From assembly GCA_028564705.1 (NCBI GenBank), contig JAPXFQ010001664.1, forward strand, positions 310,001-374,000: DNA of 64,000 nucleotides, written 5' to 3'. The notes below the pieces were generated by a model, which made no database searches, was not told the origin of the DNA, and saw only the letters and a list, made by a program, of their open reading frames with translations. This stretch comes from Apricaphanius iberus (taxonomy: Eukaryota; Chordata; Actinopteri; Cyprinodontiformes; Aphaniidae). Position numbers and translations under genes: made by a program. This document shows, piece by piece, positions 59,643 to 64,000 of this stretch (position 1 is the first letter of the stretch; each line of letters opens with the position of its first letter).

Positions 59643-61253
59643 CAGGTGCTGGCCAGTAAATTAGAATATCATCAAAAAGTTGAATTATTTCAGTAATTCC
59701 ATTCAAAACGTGAAACTTGTATACTGTATACTTTCCTTCCACACATAGTGATATATTTCAAGTGTGTATTAATTTTCATTTTTATTATTACAACTGACAG
59801 CTAATGAAAACACCAAATTCAGTATCTCAGAAAATTAGAATATTCTGAAAAGGCTCAATATAGAAGACACCTGGTGCCACTCTAATCAGCTGATTAACTC
59901 AAAACACCTGCAAAGGCCTTTAAAAGGTCCCTCAGTCTTGTTCTGAAGGCTCCACAATCATGGGGAAGACTTCTGACTTAACAGCTGTCCAAAAGACGAC
60001 CATTGACACCTTGTACAAGGAGGGCAAGACACAAAAGGTGATTGCTAAAGAAGCTGGCTGTTCGCAGAGCTCTGTGTCCAAGCACATTAACAGACAGGCG
60101 AAGGGACTGAAAAAATGCGGTAGAAAAAAGTGTAGAAGCTCTAGGGATAACCGCACTCTGCAGAGAATTGTGACGACAAACCCACTCAAAAATGTGGGGG
60201 AGATCCACAAAGAGTGGACTGCAGCTGGAGTCAGCGCTTCAAGAACCACCACGAAGAGACTCATGAACGACATGGGATTGAGCTGTCGCATTCCGTGTGT
60301 CAAGCCACTCTTGAACAAGAAACAGCGTAAGAAGCGTCTCGCCTGGGCCAAGGACAAAAAGGACTGGACTGCTGCTGAGTGGTCCAAAGTTATGTTTTCT
60401 GATGAAAGCAATTTTTGCATTTCCTTTGGAAATCAAGGACCCAGAGTCTGGAGGAAGAGCGGAGAAGCACAGAATCCACGTTGCATGAGGTCCAGTGTAA
60501 AGTTTCCACCGTCAGTGATGGTGTGGGGTGCCATGTCATCTGCCGGTGTTGGCCCACTCTGTTTCCTGAGGTCCAAGGTCAATGCAGCCGTCTACCAGGA
60601 AGTTTTAGAGCACTTCATGCTTCCTGCTGCTGACCAACTTTATGGGGATGCAGACTTCACTTTTCAACAGGACTTGGCACCTGCACACAGTGCCAAAACC
60701 ACCAGTACCTGGTTCAAGGACCATGGTATCCCTGTCCTTGATTGGCCAGCAAACTCGCCTGACCTTAACCCCATAGAAAATCTATGGGGTATTGTGAAGC
60801 GGAAGATGCAATACGCTAGACCCAACAATGCAGAGGAGCTGAAGACGACTATCAGAGCAACCTGGGCTCTCATAACACCTGAGCAGTGCCACAGACTGAT
60901 CGAGTCCATGCCACGCCGCATTACTGCAGTGATGGAGGCAAAAGGAGCCCCGACTAAGTATTGAGTGCTATACATGCACATTCTTTTCATGTTCATTCTT
61001 TTAAGTTGGCCAACATTTAAAAAAAAAACATTTTTTTTCATTGGCCTTTATAACATTCTAATTTTTTGAGATACCAAATTTGGAGTTTTCATTAGTTGTC
61101 ACTTATAAATATCAAAATTAAAAGAAATAAACATTGGAAATACATTGGTCTGTGTGCGTTGCATGAATATAATGTACAAGTTTCATGTTTTGAATGGAAT
61201 TACTGAAATAATTCAACTTTTTGATGATATTCTAATTTACTGGCCAGCACCTG
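59643..61253 (+). mobile_element. Complete Tc1-type transposon (1611 bp)
   Basis: Terminal inverted repeats start CAGGTGCTGGCCAGTAAATT at both ends. The first 79 bases match except one (G/A near base 67), and similarity continues weakly to about 210 bp. Each arm has an outer and inner AAATTAGAATAT-type copy (left: about 59658 and 59831), an IR/DR layout. TA flanks both sides (59641-59642 and 61254-61255). It sits in flna intron 1, transcriptionally antisense to flna. Confidence 0.93.
59960..60964 (+). CDS. Tc1-type transposase, full length and uninterrupted
   Basis: 334 codons, MGKTSDLTAVQ to GAPTKY and TGA. N-terminal paired-like DNA-binding region (about 1-110): helix-turn-helix VIAKEAGCSQSSVSKHI, a basic stretch GLKKCGRKKCRSS where related proteins have a GRPR-like motif and nuclear signal, then a second helix-turn-helix. 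The catalytic domain has the DDE triad: FSDESNF, FQQDLAPAH and NSPDLNPIENLWG, spaced as in Tc1 (D34E). The length is usual for the family and there is no stop or frameshift. The enzyme would cut and paste DNA with matching terminal repeats at TA. Whether it is expressed is unknown. Confidence 0.93.
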   Translation: MGKTSDLTAVQKTTIDTLYKEGKTQKVIAKEAGCSQSSVSKHINRQAKGLKKCGRKKCRSSRDNRTLQRIVTTNPLKNVGEIHKEWTAAGVSASRTTTKRLMNDMGLSCRIPCVKPLLNKKQRKKRLAWAKDKKDWTAAEWSKVMFSDESNFCISFGNQGPRVWRKSGEAQNPRCMRSSVKFPPSVMVWGAMSSAGVGPLCFLRSKVNAAVYQEVLEHFMLPAADQLYGDADFTFQQDLAPAHSAKTTSTWFKDHGIPVLDWPANSPDLNPIENLWGIVKRKMQYARPNNAEELKTTIRATWALITPEQCHRLIESMPRRITAVMEAKGAPTKY

Positions 61254-61332
61254 TATACCCTTACATACATACAGTGTGATAGGCATTATGCAAGATTCTA
61301 ACAGGAAATACACATCACTACCCCCCCTCTCT

Positions 61333-61333
61333 C

Positions 61334-61366
<33 letters not shown>

Positions 61367-61376
61367 CACACGCACA
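61333..61376. repeat. (TA)n/(CA)n microsatellite
   Basis: ATATATAT run with one GT step, running into ACACACACGCACA. Confidence 0.8.
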
Positions 61377-61709
61377 ACTCTAAAACTCAAAATTAAAAGC
61401 TTTCAAGTGAGTATGAGTTTCATCATGTAACAAACACCAAATTCAAGTATTTCTGTAATCTGTCAATTGAAAAATGGAGGGTAGGAAGACACGCTAGGAA
61501 AGTAAATATCAAGGAAAGTGCTGAACAGGGCCCAGAATTTAACCTGTAAAGTGTAAACTAGCTATTGAGTGCTTCGATGTGAGTTAAGCTGTAAACTGAC
61601 ACAGGTCAGATGAAGACATTACGTCGAACCTTGATTAACATGTTTAAGACTTGTAAAAATAAAAATGTAAAAAAGAGAAAGGCTACGCTGCTTCACCATT
61701 TTTGGTTTT

Positions 61710-61860
61710 AAGATAAGATAATCCTTTGTAAATTACACAAGTGGGAAATTTGTGTTGTTACAGCAGAAAGTGGACAGTACAAAATAAAAGCAACACATTT
61801 TTTAAAAAAGCAGCAGGACAAAAACTGTACAATGTAAAAGTGCACTGTGCAAGCCATCTA
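61710..61860. repeat. Fish LINE-associated repeat fragment
   Basis: AAGATAAGATAATCCTTTGT, GTGGGAAATTTGTGTTGTTA and CAGCAGAAAGTGGACAGTAC recall a repeat common in fish (GATAAGATAATCCTTTATTAG...TGGGGAAATTT...TTACAGCAGC). Confidence 0.45.
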
Positions 61861-61883
61861 GAAATAGATGAACAAATCTAGAA

Positions 61884-61910
61884 ATATATATATATATATA
61901 TATATATATA
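61884..61910. repeat. (TA)n microsatellite
   Basis: Uninterrupted TA run of about 26 bp. Confidence 0.85.
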
Positions 61911-62465
61911 GAACCCAAGGGAAAGTCATAAAAATGTGTGTAGCTGCTAAAATTGGTCTTTTAATGTGATTATGCATCTGAAAATATTTGTTATCTTGTG
62001 AATACTGGACTAAATTTTATTTAAAATGTACCAAATAAAGACCTCCTAATTTTAAAGCAGAGACTTAAATGTTTAACTTGTCTGATGGATTGGTTTCTCA
62101 TACTGCTGAACACACACCAGATGGCCCTCCTGCTCTGAGTGAAGGCCCGCTCCCAGCGGCTGAGTGGCCACTACAACCAACCCCTCCTTTAAACACAGGC
62201 AGAATCAGAGTGTTTCCATATTTGGTGTGGAGCCCCCAATTCTAACACCACTCCACTCTAGTAGCACATGAAATCTATCCATCAGCCAGTTTATGTATAA
62301 TAATAACTTCAGTGGTCGGTGATGGAACATGCAAAGGTCTGACCTGAAATCATCTCACGTCTGCAGCCGCCCAGAGGATGGAACCAGCAGAGGATTTCGG
62401 GTATTAAGCTCCAGACGCAACAGCTCCCACACGCTGTGTTAAAATGTCAAACTTTAACAGCAACA

Positions 62466-62525
62466 GACACACACACACACGCACACACAACACACGCACA
62501 CACACACATCCACACATACCTACAT
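62466..62525. repeat. (CA)n microsatellite
   Basis: ACACACAC run interrupted by single G and T bases, next to the presumed exon-1 donor. Confidence 0.8.
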
Positions 62526-62570
62526 ACATACACTGAGCAGCCGTTCCCAACGCGCAGTCACCAGACTCAC

Positions 62571-62700
62571 CTGTAAACCCTTCACCTGTGTGTTGATCTG
62601 CGTGGGTTCTCCGCGGTTCGCTCAGTCACGGCGCACTGCAGTCACAGAGTGTGTGTGAGTGTGTATCTGTGTGGGGTCCTGGACCTCCTCCCCACGCGCA
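62571..62700 (-). other. flna: Probable non-coding first exon of flna
   Basis: On the minus strand a strong donor, TTTACAG|GTGAGT, sits at the downstream border of a CpG-containing stretch (GCGG, CGCG and similar) without an ORF. Position and orientation suit a 5' UTR exon spliced over about 18 kb to the ATG exon. The transcription start is not visible; the outer border of about 62700 is a guess. Confidence 0.45.
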
Positions 62701-62788
62701 GTCCCGGTTGGGGAAATGGTTTGAACTAGTCGCGTAACAGAAAGGAAAGAGATAGTCCGTCCGCTCTTTTACCGTTTTCTACCTCCGC

Positions 62789-62832
<44 letters not shown>

Positions 62833-62833
62833 G
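62789..62833. repeat. (CT)n microsatellite in the presumed flna promoter
   Basis: CT run of about 44 bp with one TT step, adjacent to the CArG box; on the flna sense strand it is a GA tract. Confidence 0.85.
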
Positions 62834-62837
62834 AGAG

Positions 62838-62847
62838 CCTTAATTGG
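62838..62847. promoter_or_regulatory. CArG box (SRF site)
   Basis: CCTTAATTGG fits CC(A/T)6GG exactly on both strands. It lies about 270 bp upstream of the presumed exon-1 donor. SRF with MRTF cofactors controls many actin-cytoskeleton genes, so a role in flna expression is plausible but unproven. Confidence 0.5.
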
Positions 62848-63202
62848 TAAACGGGTGAAAGATCAGAGGAGGTGGGGGTGTCTTTAACTCTGTTTTACTC
62901 TCTCTCTCCTTTCATAAGGTGATGTAATGACCGCGCCTCCGGGATTTTAAAGGTATGATGTCATCTTCCATTAACCCCGTCATTATTGTACCCCACGGGG
63001 TTGTATGATCAGATCCCCACATCTCTCTGCAGCCTCGGTCTCTCCCCTGTCATCGCTGCTAGTTCAGACAGAAAGCGAGAAGCCTTGCTGCTCTGGGAGT
63101 CTGTCGGGTTCTGCTGTGACTCAACATGGGCTTGTACAAAGGCTGCTCTCCAGCTGAGCATTGGATCAGGGAGAAAGAATGCTCGGCCTCTGAGATGCCC
63201 CC

Positions 63203-63222
63203 TTCTTTTTTTTTTTCTCTTC

Positions 63223-63252
<30 letters not shown>
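63203..63252. repeat. Poly-T/TTC tract
   Basis: About 50 bp of nearly pure T with CTCTTCTTC interruption. Confidence 0.85.
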
Positions 63253-63253
<1 letters not shown>

Positions 63254-63737
63254 CAGTTGATCAATCTTGCTGCAGGGGGTGGGGGGGGTGGTGGACTGGG
63301 AGCTACTGGGAAAAGATGGCGATAGAAAGCCAGGTCACAGCAGGAAGCTCCTAAATGTCTTTCTAATCTGATCTATTAGTTGCATCTGAACACCAGACCT
63401 GTTTTAATCTTTGTGTCACGTCTTTTATGAACTTCTTTATGAACGGTCCGGTTGAAATGAAGCAGCCCTTTGCATCATGTAAGCCTACAATACAGATCCA
63501 CTGAATAAAGCACAATGCTACTGAAATTCATTTCTTTTAGTAACTCCAAATGAAACATACCATATAGATTTTTTCACACAGACTGATGCTTTCAAGCCTT
63601 TATTTCTGTTAAAATAAGGATTTTTGTTTTACTTACAAAAAATGAAATCACGAATTAAAGATTATAATATTACATCAGAATAATATTATAGGAATAATAA
63701 ATGGGGTTAAAGGGGTATGGTCTGTATAAAAAACAAA

Positions 63738-63740
<3 letters not shown>

Positions 63741-63768
<28 letters not shown>
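63741..63768. repeat. (GT)n microsatellite
   Basis: Uninterrupted GT run of about 27 bp. Confidence 0.85.
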
Positions 63769-63771
<3 letters not shown>

Positions 63772-63910
63772 GTCTACAAGCTGAAAGATTGCTGAAAAGT
63801 AGGTTTTCAAAATTTAAATCTAACTTGGTTTCAAGAATAACAAAACTACAACTTCAGATTCCACATTCCACATTCGAATATATTTCCTCAATAAATGAAA
63901 ATCCTTTAAT

Positions 63911-64000
63911 GGCTGCTGTTGGACCCACCTCTATTCAGGTCATTGACCAGGTCCTGCCGTGTAGTTCTGGGCTCATCACTCACAGTCCTCGTGATCATTG
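63911..64000 (-). pseudogene. Second Tc1-like transposase fragment at the right edge
   Basis: On the minus strand the frame reads MITRTVSDEPRTTRQDLVND then LNRGGSNSS, which matches the DNA-binding part of a different fish Tc1 transposase (RKVRDQPRTTRQDLVNDLK in the common form). Only about 30 codons are visible. The downstream part is replaced by unrelated sequence near 63911; the rest may lie outside. Confidence 0.65.

Larger units (their letters stand above)
44531..62570. other. 18-kb first intron of flna (5' UTR intron, inferred)
   Basis: Between the presumed non-coding exon and the ATG exon. It holds L2 3' sequences (45515, 49820, 52180, 54770), a tRNA-like/LINE piece (49350-49710), a hAT remnant (53288), a jockey/Rex-like fragment (55200-56540), a GC-rich patch (57290-57720) and an intact Tc1 element. 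Remaining parts (46200-49300, 49900-52100, 52400-53280, 57750-59640, 61720-62460) are AT-rich without coding signal. Confidence 0.5.
62700..62960 (-). promoter_or_regulatory. flna: Probable flna promoter region
   Basis: Sequence upstream (in minus-strand sense) of the presumed first exon is richer in CpG than the introns. It carries a perfect CArG box, a CT/GA tract and a CRE-like TGATGTCA (62957-62964). I see no clear TATA box at a fixed distance. Inference from composition and position only. Confidence 0.45.
62961..63910. other. Region upstream of the presumed flna promoter
   Basis: No convincing gene. A 122-codon ORF at 62986-63354 owes its length to a poly-T tract (63203-63252) that encodes Phe. 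A (GT)n run lies at 63741-63768. Confidence 0.5.

Noticed and set aside
59932..61041. Minus-strand ORFs of 162, 76, 65 and 125 codons
   Set aside because: Shadows of the Tc1 transposase frame, with no family features.
62986..63354. 122-codon ORF with a poly-Phe run
   Set aside because: Its length comes from a poly-T tract; there are no conserved features.

Overview
This is a stretch of vertebrate nuclear DNA, almost certainly from a ray-finned (teleost) fish. It has long AT-rich introns with GT-AG borders, CA/CT/AT microsatellites, and a typical fish repeat load: L2-type and Rex/jockey-like LINEs, Tc1 elements and hAT-type miniature elements. No bacterial, phage or organellar genes are present.

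The window is built around one host gene on the minus strand, the orthologue of filamin A (flna). I could place 45 coding exons by matching reading frame, splice sites and phase. They run from the ATG at 44436 down to 4113 and sum to 7030 nt (2343 codons plus one base). The order is two calponin-homology domains (actin binding), filamin Ig repeats 1-8, repeats 10-15, hinge 1, repeats 16-22 and the first strand of repeat 23. The rest of repeat 23, hinge 2 and repeat 24 (dimerisation) must lie left of base 1. A non-coding first exon with a good donor at 62571, next to a CpG-rich stretch with a perfect CArG box, is the likely promoter end, leaving an intron of about 18 kb upstream of the ATG exon. 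No second host gene is recognisable.

Region by region: 1 to about 3840 is a decayed L2-type LINE in the last visible flna intron, in the same orientation as the gene. 4113-30957 is the compact body of the gene with small introns. 30958-44066 is a 13-kb intron with LINE and DNA-transposon debris, a nested insertion, a near-perfect 85-bp inverted repeat and a small unexplained ORF. 44067-44530 is the ATG exon. 44531-62570 is the long first intron with L2 3' ends, a Rex/jockey-like fragment and an apparently intact Tc1 transposon (59643-61253). 62571-64000 holds the presumed first exon and promoter, then repeats ending in a second, partial Tc1 transposase.

The most notable observations are: (1) filamin repeat 9 is missing, with repeat 8 spliced straight to repeat 10; (2) a 24-nt microexon precedes hinge 1, flanked by pyrimidine tracts and a GCATG motif; (3) a GC-AG intron; (4) a Tc1 element with an uninterrupted 334-residue transposase, 79-bp terminal repeats differing at one base, and a TA target duplication; (5) a 21-bp minisatellite between the two ORFs of the L2 element; (6) a CArG box at the flna promoter.
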